The translations under genes and the position numbers were made by a program. 21,039 nucleotides of DNA from JBOGWY01 sp050694015 (GTDB lineage: Bacteria > Actinomycetota > CADDZG01 > WHSQ01), in the NCBI GenBank assembly GCA_050694015.1, contig JBOGWY010000062.1, positions 1 through 21,039 on the forward strand, given 5' to 3'. Below, piece after piece: positions 8,263-14,984 of this stretch. The notes below the pieces were generated by a model. The model was not told the origin of the DNA, did no database searches, and saw nothing but the letters and a program-made list of their open reading frames with translations. Positions within the stretch are counted from its first letter, which is position 1. Each line of letters opens with the position of its first letter.

Positions 8263-8312
8263 CGAGAACACAGACTGAGCGATAGCGAGAACACAGACTG
8301 AGCGATAGCGAG
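8251..8312 (+). repeat. 23-bp direct tandem repeat, 2.7 copies, at a gene junction
   Basis: Copies start at 8251, 8274 and 8297 (the third is 16 bases long), with no mismatch that I can see. Each begins ACTGAGCGATAGCGAG. The first copy contains the M14 peptidase stop codon (TAG 8260-8262). Because 23 is not a multiple of three, the two extra copies change which upstream frame joins the downstream gene. Confidence 0.95.
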
Positions 8313-9017
8313 GTCTACGCGGGCTTCGACTCACTCCTCGAGTCGGAGCCCGCATGGCATATCGGCCGGTTCCCCGATCGCGACGGTGCGCTGCGCGACC
8401 TGCGGGAGCCGGACGCGGTACCGATCGTCCAGAACGGTCGTTTGCGCATGGGCGTGCGTCGCTTCACGCGCTCGCACGACAAGGTGCAGATCTTCGACAA
8501 CGCCAAACACGTGATGTTCTCGACGCGCTCCTTCGACGTGCCCGAAACCGGTGTGACCTTCTCGTGGGAGATGGGGGCCGAAGGTGCCGGCTGCGCCGAG
8601 GACGACCTCTACGACGGCTTCGCATCGTTGTTGGTGCTCGATCTCTCGACGGGCACCGCGATCGATGTGTTCTGTCGGGACGACCTGTGCGCCGCGGTGT
8701 TCGCCCGGCTCCCCTTCCCCGGCGTATCGCTGCCCCATCTCGAGCCGATGAAGTACTGGGCCCTGTTCGACGAGAAGCGACTCGGCACCGGAGGGCTGCA
8801 CGGGTACTCGATCGCGATCCGACCCGACGAATCGTCGATCACGTGGACGGTCGACGGCTCCGAGCTGCGTCGCCAGACGATGCCCGCCTACGGTCTCGGC
8901 CCCCTAATGCTCGGCCTAGGACTCATGACCGAGAAAGACATCGGTGCCTCGGGCAGCATCTCGTGCCACGGCCAAGGCATCCGAGCCGAATGGTCCCCCA
9001 TCGAGATCGCGTTCTAA
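8298..9017 (+). CDS. DUF6081-like protein; 5' end disrupted or using a CTG start
   Basis: About 239 aa if begun at CTG 8298. Protein-like sequence in this frame begins right after the repeat (Glu-Val-Tyr-Ala-Gly-Phe-Asp, then Trp-His-Ile-Gly-Arg-Phe), well before the first usual start codons, TTG 8442 and ATG 8448. An in-frame TAG at 8283-8285 blocks anything earlier, so the only start giving full length is CTG 8298 inside the last repeat unit. Starting at 8442 would lose about 48 residues. The body resembles DUF6081 proteins of actinobacteria as I remember them (a Trp-Thr-Val-Asp-Gly strand, a Tyr-Asp-Gly-Phe-Ala segment and an Arg-Leu-Pro-Phe segment), probably a lectin-like beta sandwich; function unknown. 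No signal peptide is visible. It may be intact with a rare start, or a frameshifted allele. Confidence 0.65.
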   Translation: MSDSEVYAGFDSLLESEPAWHIGRFPDRDGALRDLREPDAVPIVQNGRLRMGVRRFTRSHDKVQIFDNAKHVMFSTRSFDVPETGVTFSWEMGAEGAGCAEDDLYDGFASLLVLDLSTGTAIDVFCRDDLCAAVFARLPFPGVSLPHLEPMKYWALFDEKRLGTGGLHGYSIAIRPDESSITWTVDGSELRRQTMPAYGLGPLMLGLGLMTEKDIGASGSISCHGQGIRAEWSPIEIAF

Positions 9018-9062
9018 GCGCTAGTAACCGGGTCATAAGCCGGTCCCGCTCCATAGAACGCG
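9012..9062 (+). promoter_or_regulatory. Duplicated 51-bp intergenic element, copy A
   Basis: Begins with the last Phe codon and stop of the DUF6081-like gene (TTCTAA). It contains an imperfect inverted repeat (ACCGG, then about nine bases, then CCGGT) and ends with CATAGAAC, where TAGAAC (9054-9059) could be a -10 box for the GerMN lipoprotein 43 bases downstream. It aligns over its whole length with copy B (9723-9773), roughly 85 percent identical by eye. Confidence 0.6.
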
Positions 9063-9101
9063 GCCCGCAACCCTTCTCGGGGCCCGACAGTCGGAAGGGT
9101 C

Positions 9102-9728
9102 GTGAAGGGCGCCACGACTCTTTCCGTTCTGGCCGTCGCGGCGATCGTGATGTTGGGTATGACGGGCTGCTTCGAAGAGGCGAACGAACGAGCGGGCACC
9201 ACCCGCGCCCCGACGACGCCCGGCGAACGTGCCACGCAACCCACGGGCCCTGTCGCGAACGCGACCGGCGGGCTCTTCCTCTATTACTTCAAGGTCGGCG
9301 GCGACGGATACGACTGGGCAAGTTACACGCGAGCTCGGCTCCCGCGCGATCCGAAGCCTCTCCGTCGCGCGATCCGTTACGTCCTCGAGCAGCTCGTTGA
9401 GGGAACTCCCCCGCGCCTGCGAAAGACGGGCCTCGGCAGCACCTTCACGAACGAGACCGCGGGTTACCTGAACGGCATCGGACTCCGGCGCGGGCGTCTG
9501 ACGATCGATTTCAAAGACTTCTCACAGATCATCCCTCACGCGAGCACGAGTAATGGGTCGGTCGGGCTACAGACGCAGATCCATGCCGCTGCGTTCCAGT
9601 TCACGTCGGTCCACAGCGTGGCTATCGAGTTCGACGGGAGGTGCCGCCCCTTCTGGGAATGGCTTCAGGGTCGGTGCCGGGTCACGGACCGAAAAAGATG
9701 GGAAGCGCGCAAGGCAGCGGACTTCTAA
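9102..9728 (+). CDS. GerMN-domain lipoprotein
   Basis: 208 aa, GTG start three bases after GGAAGG (9093-9098). The signal peptide ends in a lipobox (Met-Thr-Gly-Cys23), so the protein should be lipid-anchored outside the membrane. A Thr/Pro-rich linker (24-55) precedes a GerMN domain (about 60-180). Its typical features are a Pro-Leu-Arg-Arg-Ala-Ile helix, Leu-Val-Glu-Gly-Thr-Pro, a Gly-Leu-Gly-Ser-Thr stretch, an Asp-Phe-Lys-Asp-Phe strand-turn and a C-terminal Val-Ala-Ile-Glu-Phe-Asp-Gly strand. GerMN domains occur in spore-germination GerM and in actinobacterial LpqB, where they are thought to act in the envelope; this one stands alone and is not an LpqB (no beta-propeller). It is flanked on both sides by copies of a 51-bp element, suggesting similar control of it and the next gene. 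Confidence 0.85.
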   Translation: MKGATTLSVLAVAAIVMLGMTGCFEEANERAGTTRAPTTPGERATQPTGPVANATGGLFLYYFKVGGDGYDWASYTRARLPRDPKPLRRAIRYVLEQLVEGTPPRLRKTGLGSTFTNETAGYLNGIGLRRGRLTIDFKDFSQIIPHASTSNGSVGLQTQIHAAAFQFTSVHSVAIEFDGRCRPFWEWLQGRCRVTDRKRWEARKAADF

Positions 9729-9773
9729 GCGCTTGTAACCGGGTTATAGCCGGTTCCCGATCCATAGAATGCG
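9723..9773 (+). promoter_or_regulatory. Duplicated 51-bp intergenic element, copy B
   Basis: Starts with the last Phe codon and stop of the GerMN gene (TTCTAA). It carries a perfect inverted repeat AACCGG-N7-CCGGTT (9738-9756) and ends in CATAGAAT, where TAGAAT (9765-9770) is a good -10 candidate for the DUF983 gene at 9795. The inverted repeat could be an operator or a small hairpin. No clear -35 box is seen at 16-18 bases. Confidence 0.6.
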
Positions 9774-9794
9774 TTTCGGGGTAGGGAGAGGGCC

Positions 9795-10178
9795 ATGAGG
9801 AACGAGGCTCCGCTCGGCACTCTGATCTCCCGCGGCCTGCGCCGTCGCTGCCCCGTCTGTGGAAACAAGGGCATCTTCAAGAGCTGGGGTCAGCTCAAGG
9901 ATCGCTGTCCGACGTGCGCCTACAGCTTCGTGCGGGAGGAGGGCTACTGGGTCAGCGCCATCATCGTGAACATCGGTGTGATCCAGAGCCTGTTCGTCAT
10001 CGTCTTCATCGGGATCGTGCTCGCGACCGCGCCCGAGGTGCCGTGGGCCCCGTTGCTGACCGTCGGCATCGTCATGAACCTGCTGATCCCGATCTGGTTC
10101 TATCCGCGCTCAAAGACCCTGTGGATGGCGATCGATCTGTTCTTCCACCCGCGCGAAGCCGCGGAGCGAACGCCCTAG
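9795..10178 (+). CDS. DUF983 family membrane protein
   Basis: 127 aa. The N-terminus carries a zinc-ribbon-like pair, Cys-Pro-Val-Cys (19-22) and Cys-Pro-Thr-Cys (about 38-41), after the typical Arg-Gly-Leu-Arg-Arg-Arg. It is followed by Glu-Glu-Gly-Tyr-Trp, two membrane helices (about 51-78 and 84-103), and the family's C-terminal Lys-Thr-Leu-Trp-Met-Ala-Ile-Asp-Leu and His-Pro. DUF983 proteins are small membrane proteins of unknown function. A ribosome site (GGGAGAGG) precedes the ATG. The stop is convergent with the next gene: a single CTAG (10175-10178) supplies both stops. Confidence 0.9.
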   Translation: MRNEAPLGTLISRGLRRRCPVCGNKGIFKSWGQLKDRCPTCAYSFVREEGYWVSAIIVNIGVIQSLFVIVFIGIVLATAPEVPWAPLLTVGIVMNLLIPIWFYPRSKTLWMAIDLFFHPREAAERTP

Positions 10179-10630
10179 CTCAGGTCGTAAGCGAAGTCAT
10201 CCGCGAGCTCGGCGCGGCCCTCGACCAGCGCGGCGACGTCCGCATAGGTCACGACCGCATCGCACGGACGGGCACGCGCCACCTCTTCCGCCCACGCGCC
10301 TGCATCACCGATGCCGACGATCCCGAGACGAGGGTGCCAGTTGTCGACGAGATGCTCGGCCCCCGCGGTGACGATCCTGAGTGCGACGTCCGGTGCCAGC
10401 CCCGACAGTTGAGGAACGAGCACGGTGAAGCCCTCCCCCATCAACCAGTCGGCGAAGGTTCGCTCGTCGGGCCCGGGGTCGGTGCTCACGAGCAAAACCG
10501 ACGGGCCCACGCGTTCGGAGAACGCCATGTAACCCGTGCCCTTGTCACGCAGATTCCCGAACGTGACGATCTTGCCGAAACGTTCCGGCTCCCGGTTCGG
10601 CTCGCTGCGCCACTGCACCGTCGCACCCAT
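10175..10630 (-). CDS. Short dienelactone-hydrolase-like protein lacking the nucleophile
   Basis: 151 aa. The order of elements follows dienelactone hydrolase: an early beta hairpin with Gly-Tyr-Met-Ala (32-35), Val-Gly-Pro-Ser-Val-Leu-Leu-Val (41-48), a helix-strand unit ending Gly-Phe-Thr-Val-Leu-Val-Pro (67-73), and a nucleophile-elbow position at 106-111. In that elbow the usual Gly-Phe-Cys-x-Gly-Gly is replaced by Gly-Ile-Gly-Asp-Ala-Gly, so no Cys or Ser nucleophile is present. The protein also ends about 80 residues before a full hydrolase would, without the Asp and His of the triad. It is therefore probably a non-catalytic derivative. A TATAAC lies eight bases before the ATG with no Shine-Dalgarno. 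Confidence 0.7.
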   Translation of the reverse strand: MGATVQWRSEPNREPERFGKIVTFGNLRDKGTGYMAFSERVGPSVLLVSTDPGPDERTFADWLMGEGFTVLVPQLSGLAPDVALRIVTAGAEHLVDNWHPRLGIVGIGDAGAWAEEVARARPCDAVVTYADVAALVEGRAELADDFAYDLS

Positions 10631-10638
10631 AGACCGCC

Positions 10639-10644
10639 GTTATA
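10639..10644 (-). promoter_or_regulatory. Candidate -10 box TATAAC
   Basis: On the minus strand, TATAAC is followed by eight bases and the ATG at 10630. It sits just downstream of the terminator at 10657-10682, so the gene is likely transcribed alone, with a very short or no leader. Confidence 0.45.
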
Positions 10645-10656
10645 TCCGCAAACCTA

Positions 10657-10682
10657 GAAAGGCCGCCCGAAGGCGGCCTTTC
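10657..10682 (-). terminator. Strong intrinsic-type terminator hairpin for the DUF6458 gene
   Basis: Perfect 11-bp stem (10657-10667 with 10672-10682). Read on the minus strand the loop is TTCG closed by C-G, an extra-stable tetraloop, and is followed by CTTTCTAGGTTT, a weak T-rich tail. It lies 18 bases past the DUF6458 stop and insulates it from the next minus-strand gene. Confidence 0.85.
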
Positions 10683-10700
10683 GCATGGTGTTGCGTGCTG

Positions 10701-10931
10701 CTAACGAGTGACTTCCCGCTCGCGTTCGACGACGGCGGGGCCGGTCGTCGTGGTGCGGCGGCTGCTGCTCCAGAACATCATCGAGATCACGAGCCCGATG
10801 ACGCCTACGATGGCGAGGATCCAACCTGCGGTCGTTACTTCGAAGTCACCAACTAGGTAATTGCCGTCGCCGACCGCGAGGGCGAGGATCAAGCCGATCG
10901 CGATGAGGAACAGGCTTCCTCCGATACCCAT
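10701..10931 (-). CDS. DUF6458 family small membrane protein
   Basis: 76 aa, beginning Met-Gly-Ile-Gly-Gly-Ser, typical of DUF6458. Two membrane helices (about 4-20 and 36-54) surround a short Asp-Gly-Asn loop. The second is followed by Met-Phe-Trp-Ser-Ser-Ser and a basic/acidic cytoplasmic tail. Function is unknown; the family is common in actinobacteria. A strong ribosome site (GGAGGAGG) precedes the ATG. A palindromic hairpin, CCGCGG-GGCT-CCGCGG (10950-10965), lies in its leader, just upstream of the ribosome site. Confidence 0.85.
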   Translation of the reverse strand: MGIGGSLFLIAIGLILALAVGDGNYLVGDFEVTTAGWILAIVGVIGLVISMMFWSSSRRTTTTGPAVVEREREVTR

Positions 10932-11025
10932 GCCTGAGCACCTCCTCCACCGCGGGGCTCCGCGGCGATCGGTTCACTTGCTTACGCAGGAGGGTTACCC
11001 GACTACGCAGCGTCCGAAACCCGCG

Positions 11026-12564
11026 CTACTCCGCGCTGTCTTCGAGCACGGCGTGGGCGGCGTTGCGGCCCGGCGCGCCGCACACGCCTCCGCCCGGATG
11101 CGTTCCCGACCCGCACATGTAGAGACCGGGCACCGGCGTCCGATAACTGAAGTATCGCCGCGCCGGGCGCGCGTCGAACAACCACTCCGGCAGGATCTCG
11201 CCGTGAAAGATGTTTCCGCCGGTGAGCGCGAAGCGCTCTTCGAGCTGCGGCGGCCCGAGCACGAGCCGGTCCTCGACGAGATCGGTGAGCCCCGGCGCGT
11301 AACGTTCGAGCGCGGCGAGCACGAGATCGCCGATCTCGTCGCGGCGCTCGGCCCACGTCCCCTCGGCCAGCTCGTAAGGCGCGTACTGCGCGAACGCCGA
11401 CAGCGTGTGCTTACCTTCGGGCGCGAGCTCCGGCTCCGACGCGGTCTGTATCCACGCCTCGACGAACATGTTCTCCGCCGGGCGACCCTCTGCCGCCGCT
11501 CGCGCTCCGGCGTCGAGGTAGTCGATCGACGGGGAGATAGTGATCGTGCCGAGGTGCTCGGGACCGGGTGGCGGCGCATCGCCCATGCCGGGGAACCGCG
11601 GGAGACCCGACAGGGCGCAGTTCACTTTGACGACCGTTCCCTTCACGGGCACGCTCTCGATGTCGTCGACGAAGTCCTGCGGCAGCGACGCGTCGAGCAG
11701 CAGGGATAGCGTCCGTTTCGGTTCCGCGTTCGAGCACACGATCGGCGCGGCGATCTCCTCGCCCGAGACCAGCACCACGCCGGTGGCGCGCCCGTTCTCC
11801 GCCACGGTCACCGACGCGACCGGCGCCTCCGTGCGGATCTCCCCGCCGGCGGCACGGAAGATGTCCGCGAGTTGAGAGGTGATCGCGCCCATGCCCCCGC
11901 GCACGAAACCCCACACACCCGGCTCCCCCGTCGCCTCACCGAACGCGTGATGCAGATAGATGTACGACGTCCCGCGATCGTAGGGACCCGCCGCCGAGCC
12001 GATGATCCCCTGCGACGCCATCAGGCCCTGCATCAGATCCGAGTCGAAGTACTCCCTGCACACCTCGGCGATCGACCCGTCGACGGTTCGTTCGTAGAGG
12101 TCGCGCTCGCGCGAGCCGGCGAACGCCGCCATCACCTCATTCCGCGTCACGGGACGATCCAGAAGAGGACGCAGGCGCCGCGATGCCTCCTCGAACAGCT
12201 CGATGAACTCGGGATAGGCGTCGGCATCCTTCTTCGACACCTTCGCTATCTCCTCGTGGCGGCGGGCCGGGTCGTCCCACATCACCAGACCCCCGCCGCC
12301 CTCGAACGGCGCGAACAGCTCCGGATCCTTGACGCGCACGTCGAGGTCCAGCCCGAGTTCGGTGACGATCGACGGCAACAGCAACGACAGCGCGTACGAC
12401 GCGGTCGAGATCCGGAAGCCGGGGAAGAGCTCCTCGGTGACGGCCGCGCCGCCGATCCGGTCCGAGCGTTCGACGACGAGAACCTTGCGTCCCGCGCGCG
12501 CGAGATAACAGCCACAGACGAGGCCGTTGTGGCCCGCTCCGATGATGATGGCGTCGTAGCTCAC
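11026..12564 (-). CDS. FAD-dependent oxidoreductase, phytoene dehydrogenase-like (COG1233)
   Basis: 512 aa. The N-terminus has the dinucleotide-binding Gly9-x-Gly11-x-x-Gly14 (Gly-Ala-Gly-His-Asn-Gly), then Val-Val-Glu and an Arg-Ile-Gly-Gly-Ala motif, typical of phytoene-desaturase-like flavoproteins and of PYROXD2-like proteins. The C-terminal FAD motif includes Tyr-Met-Cys-Gly-Ser-Gly-Thr-His-Pro-Gly-Gly-Gly-Val. Substrate is unknown. No carotenoid genes (crtB, crtE) are nearby, so carotenoid synthesis is not supported; the PYROXD2-like subgroup is more likely. The start is GTG 12564 after AAAGG. It is divergent from the zinc-ribbon gene with a 54-base shared promoter region. Confidence 0.88.
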   Translation of the reverse strand: MSYDAIIIGAGHNGLVCGCYLARAGRKVLVVERSDRIGGAAVTEELFPGFRISTASYALSLLLPSIVTELGLDLDVRVKDPELFAPFEGGGGLVMWDDPARRHEEIAKVSKKDADAYPEFIELFEEASRRLRPLLDRPVTRNEVMAAFAGSRERDLYERTVDGSIAEVCREYFDSDLMQGLMASQGIIGSAAGPYDRGTSYIYLHHAFGEATGEPGVWGFVRGGMGAITSQLADIFRAAGGEIRTEAPVASVTVAENGRATGVVLVSGEEIAAPIVCSNAEPKRTLSLLLDASLPQDFVDDIESVPVKGTVVKVNCALSGLPRFPGMGDAPPPGPEHLGTITISPSIDYLDAGARAAAEGRPAENMFVEAWIQTASEPELAPEGKHTLSAFAQYAPYELAEGTWAERRDEIGDLVLAALERYAPGLTDLVEDRLVLGPPQLEERFALTGGNIFHGEILPEWLFDARPARRYFSYRTPVPGLYMCGSGTHPGGGVCGAPGRNAAHAVLEDSAE

Positions 12565-12606
12565 ACGTGACCTTTGCGGGCGGTGGATAACTTGACCAAG
12601 GCAGGC

Positions 12607-12612
12607 TACCGT
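12607..12612 (+). promoter_or_regulatory. -10 box TACCGT, leaderless promoter of the zinc-ribbon gene
   Basis: TACCGT is followed by exactly six bases and GTG 12619. There is no Shine-Dalgarno. TTGACC at 12592-12597 is too close (nine-base spacer) to be its -35. Confidence 0.5.
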
Positions 12613-12618
12613 GGGCCC

Positions 12619-12765
12619 GTGGCCCTAACCGCTTTCTGCTCGACATGTCAGCGCACGGTTTACATCGAAGAGGGGGAGACCCCTGTTTGTCCCGTGTGCT
12701 CGTCGCCCTTGCTCGAAACGGTTGAAGCCGACGACGAGGACGAGAGTGAGAAGGTCGCCGAGTAA
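12619..12765 (+). CDS. 48-aa zinc-ribbon protein
   Basis: GTG start chosen because a -10 box lies six bases before it; earlier in-frame TTG codons would overlap the promoter. Two Cys-x-x-Cys pairs (Cys-Ser-Thr-Cys near residues 7-10 and Cys-Pro-Val-Cys near 23-26) form a compact zinc ribbon, followed by a short Ser-Ser-Pro-Leu-Leu knuckle. The last third is a highly acidic tail (Asp/Glu-rich). It may bind nucleic acid or a protein partner; no function can be assigned. It ends ten bases before the convergent histidine phosphatase. Confidence 0.75.
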   Translation: MALTAFCSTCQRTVYIEEGETPVCPVCSSPLLETVEADDEDESEKVAE

Positions 12766-12775
12766 CTAGCGACCG

Positions 12776-13372
12776 TTAAACCTGCGGCTCGAAGTAACCG
12801 GCCGAGACCACCTTGTCGTCGTTCACCACCATCGTCGTGACCGATCCCGTCGTGCACGGCACCCCACCGAGCCACGGAGGTACCCGACGCTTCGCGAGCG
12901 CCAGCCGCGCGACCAACACGGGCGTCTGATGCGACACGATGACCACCTCGCGGCCCCCGGCGGCCTCGACCGCATCCTCGATCGCCGAGATCACGCGCGT
13001 CTTGATGTCGGCGAACGTCTCGCCCCACGAGGGTTTCCACGGATTCCGCAGCGCCCACCAGAACCTCGGCGATGTGGCGAACGCTCGAAGAGTCCGGCCG
13101 ATGCCTTCGAGTGTCGTGCCGCTCTCGATCAGACGGTCGTCCGTGAAGATCTCGAGGGCGTGGTGCGCATTGATGGCGGCCGCGGTCTCCTGCGCGCGCT
13201 CGAGCGGACTCGCCCAGATCGTTCCGATGTCGTTGTCCGCCAGGTGTTCGCCCGCTCGCTCGGCTTGCGCCTGTCCCTTCGCGGAGAGGTTGTACCCGGG
13301 GAGGCGACCGTAGATCACGTTCTGCGGGTTGGCGACCTGCCCGTGACGGACGAGGTGCACGGTGGCGTTCAT
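12776..13372 (-). CDS. Histidine phosphatase (phosphoglycerate mutase-like)
   Basis: 198 aa from ATG 13372. The catalytic Arg9-His10-Gly11 sits at the N-terminus (His-Leu-Val-Arg-His-Gly-Gln). It is followed by the Leu-Ser-Ala-Lys-Gly-Gln-Ala-Gln-Ala helix, an Ala-Ser-Pro-Leu-Glu-Arg-Ala-Gln-Glu-Thr motif, and the second histidine in Val-Ser-His-Gln-Thr-Pro-Val. The family transfers or removes phosphate through a phosphohistidine; substrates vary from sugar phosphates to cofactors, so none is claimed. A longer frame starts at 13516 but its extra 48 residues are low-complexity Arg/Pro/Gly and would overlap the divergent gene, so 13372 is preferred. TACCCT nine bases before the ATG may be the -10 box. 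Confidence 0.88.
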   Translation of the reverse strand: MNATVHLVRHGQVANPQNVIYGRLPGYNLSAKGQAQAERAGEHLADNDIGTIWASPLERAQETAAAINAHHALEIFTDDRLIESGTTLEGIGRTLRAFATSPRFWWALRNPWKPSWGETFADIKTRVISAIEDAVEAAGGREVVIVSHQTPVLVARLALAKRRVPPWLGGVPCTTGSVTTMVVNDDKVVSAGYFEPQV

Positions 13373-13493
13373 GAGTCCTGAAGGGTAGTTCCGACGGCCG
13401 GCAGCCGTCGTCGTGCTACCCGGTGGTCGGCTGCGCCGACCTCCGAGTAGTAGTTCCGCCCGAGTCGCGTGGGCGCGCGTCGGCTCGCGTGGG

Positions 13494-13499
13494 TAGGCT
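13494..13499 (+). promoter_or_regulatory. -10 box TAGGCT, leaderless promoter
   Basis: TAGGCT, six bases, then ATG 13506; no Shine-Dalgarno upstream. This is one of the clearest leaderless arrangements in the window. Confidence 0.6.
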
Positions 13500-13505
13500 C
13501 GGGAC

Positions 13506-14588
13506 ATGCCAGACATACTGCTGTTCGGTGCGACCGGCTACACGGGACGACTGACGGCAGAAGCTCTGGCGCGCCGGGGCGCGAGCTTCGCGATAGCCGG
13601 ACGCGACAAGGCGAAGCTGTACGCGCTCGCGGACGACATCGGGGGTCCCGACGTGCGCGTCGCCGCCGTGGGTGAGGACGACGCGCTCACCAAGCACCTC
13701 GACGACGTGAAGGTCCTCATCTCGACGGTGGGCCCATTCATGGAGCTGGGTCACACCGCGGTGGAGGCCGCTCTCCGAGCCAAGGTCCACTACCTCGACT
13801 CCACCGGCGAAGGGGCGTTCATCGCGCGTCTGATCGCGGAGCACGACACCGCCGCACGAGACGCGGGCGTCTGCATAGCCCCCGCGATGGGCTTCGACGA
13901 GGTGCCGGCCGACGTATGCGCGACGCTGGCGAGCGAGGGCATGGAGGGCGCCGATGTCGTCCTGACCTACGCCGTGCCCCAAAGCGCGTCACGAGGCACG
14001 ATGAGGACCGCGGTGGGGGGCATCATCACCTCCGAAGGACCGTGGATCGAGAACGGACGGACGCGCGCGGTGCGCGCGGGCGAGGTGCAACGCTGGGCCC
14101 CCATGCCTCCACCTCTCGGGCCCAAGCTGAGCACGTCGTTCCCGCTCGCCGAAGGACACCTCGCGCCTCTCCATCTCGACCTCCGCTCGCTGAAGCTCTT
14201 CGTCACCATCGGCGGTGCCCAGCGCGCCGCGCTGAGATATGGCCTGGGTGTCCTCGACCGCGTCGTGAAGTCGGGACCGGGGAGCTGGGCGGTCGAGAAG
14301 GTCCTCACGACGCTGCCCGAGGGACCCGACGAGGAAACCCGTTTCCGGTCGCGGTGGACGATCCTCGGCGAGGCGACGTCGGGACGCGAGTGGCGCAACG
14401 TCACCCTTATGGGAACGGATTTCTACGGGCTTACGGGCGAATTGCTCGCGGCCGGAGCGATGAACATGGCGGAAGACGGGTACTCCAACGCAGGGGTCTG
14501 CGCGCCGGTCCAAGCCATCGGCCTCGACACCCTCCAGAAGGAACTCATCGATCGCGGAGTGACGATCGAGACCTACGAGAACCACTAG
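13506..14588 (+). CDS. Saccharopine dehydrogenase-like NAD(P)-binding oxidoreductase
   Basis: 360 aa. The N-terminal Rossmann motif Gly-Ala-Thr-Gly-Tyr-Thr-Gly (8-14) and the following Ala-Gly-Arg-Asp-Lys-Ala-Lys-Leu are diagnostic of saccharopine-dehydrogenase-family proteins, including the trans-acting enoyl reductases of actinobacteria. The Ser-Thr-Val-Gly-Pro-Phe and Tyr-Leu-Asp-Ser-Thr-Gly-Glu motifs are also conserved in that group. It probably reduces or oxidises a carbonyl or enoyl group with NADPH/NADH; true saccharopine dehydrogenase activity is not implied. It is the first gene of a likely two-gene operon, with the next start 12 bases downstream. Confidence 0.88.
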   Translation: MPDILLFGATGYTGRLTAEALARRGASFAIAGRDKAKLYALADDIGGPDVRVAAVGEDDALTKHLDDVKVLISTVGPFMELGHTAVEAALRAKVHYLDSTGEGAFIARLIAEHDTAARDAGVCIAPAMGFDEVPADVCATLASEGMEGADVVLTYAVPQSASRGTMRTAVGGIITSEGPWIENGRTRAVRAGEVQRWAPMPPPLGPKLSTSFPLAEGHLAPLHLDLRSLKLFVTIGGAQRAALRYGLGVLDRVVKSGPGSWAVEKVLTTLPEGPDEETRFRSRWTILGEATSGREWRNVTLMGTDFYGLTGELLAAGAMNMAEDGYSNAGVCAPVQAIGLDTLQKELIDRGVTIETYENH

Positions 14589-14600
14589 GAAAGGGGCGAG

Positions 14601-14984
14601 ATGGGAGCTCGACTTCGATACGCGAAGGTGATCGACCGTCAGGCGTTCATGAACAAGGGCAGCAAGCTGCACCCTGGACTCGAGAACGAGGTGATCGTCA
14701 ACGGCGAGCCGGGCCAGGCCGGCGCCTTCCTCGTGCTGCGCGGGTGGGGCGACGACCATGGAACATTCACCGAGCAATGGCGGATCGAGGACCCGGGCGG
14801 CATGCGTGTCTACGAGAGCACGCCGCGCGAGATCCACGTCGCGACGAACGGCCACGTCGAGCGCCTGGAAGACGAGGTCGCCGACCTCGAGTTGGATTTC
14901 GCCGCAGACGGCTACACGGTCGTCTTCACGCTCGACGAGAACGAAGTAGCGCGCGCAACCTTCCCGGTGAAACTAGTCGGCTAA
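14601..14984 (+). CDS. Hypothetical 127-aa beta-rich protein
   Basis: ATG preceded by GAAAGGGGCGAG, a good ribosome site, 12 bases after the previous stop; very likely the second gene of an operon with the oxidoreductase. No signal peptide or membrane segment. Alternating strand-like segments (Ala-Gly-Ala-Phe-Leu-Val-Leu-Arg; Tyr-Thr-Val-Val-Phe-Thr-Leu-Asp; a C-terminal Phe-Pro-Val-Lys-Leu) suggest a small beta sandwich or barrel. I do not recognise a family. Operon placement suggests a helper role to the oxidoreductase, but that is inference. Confidence 0.75.
   Translation: MGARLRYAKVIDRQAFMNKGSKLHPGLENEVIVNGEPGQAGAFLVLRGWGDDHGTFTEQWRIEDPGGMRVYESTPREIHVATNGHVERLEDEVADLELDFAADGYTVVFTLDENEVARATFPVKLVG

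Noticed and set aside
8354..9400. 348-aa plus-strand frame covering the DUF6081-like gene and part of the GerMN gene
   Set aside because: It crosses two genes with better protein features and is Arg-rich and repetitive, so it is a frame shadow.
11026..12564. Carotenoid biosynthesis phytoene desaturase (crtI)
   Set aside because: Only the broad COG1233 motifs are present and no other carotenoid gene is nearby; PYROXD2-like oxidoreductase is the safer call.
12574..12618. Longer N-terminus for the zinc-ribbon protein from TTG 12574
   Set aside because: It would run through the -10 box and add unrelated residues; GTG 12619 fits the promoter spacing.
13373..13516. 48-residue N-terminal extension of the histidine phosphatase
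   Set aside because: Arg/Pro/Gly-rich extension with no family match that overlaps the start of the divergent gene; the catalytic motif sits right after ATG 13372.
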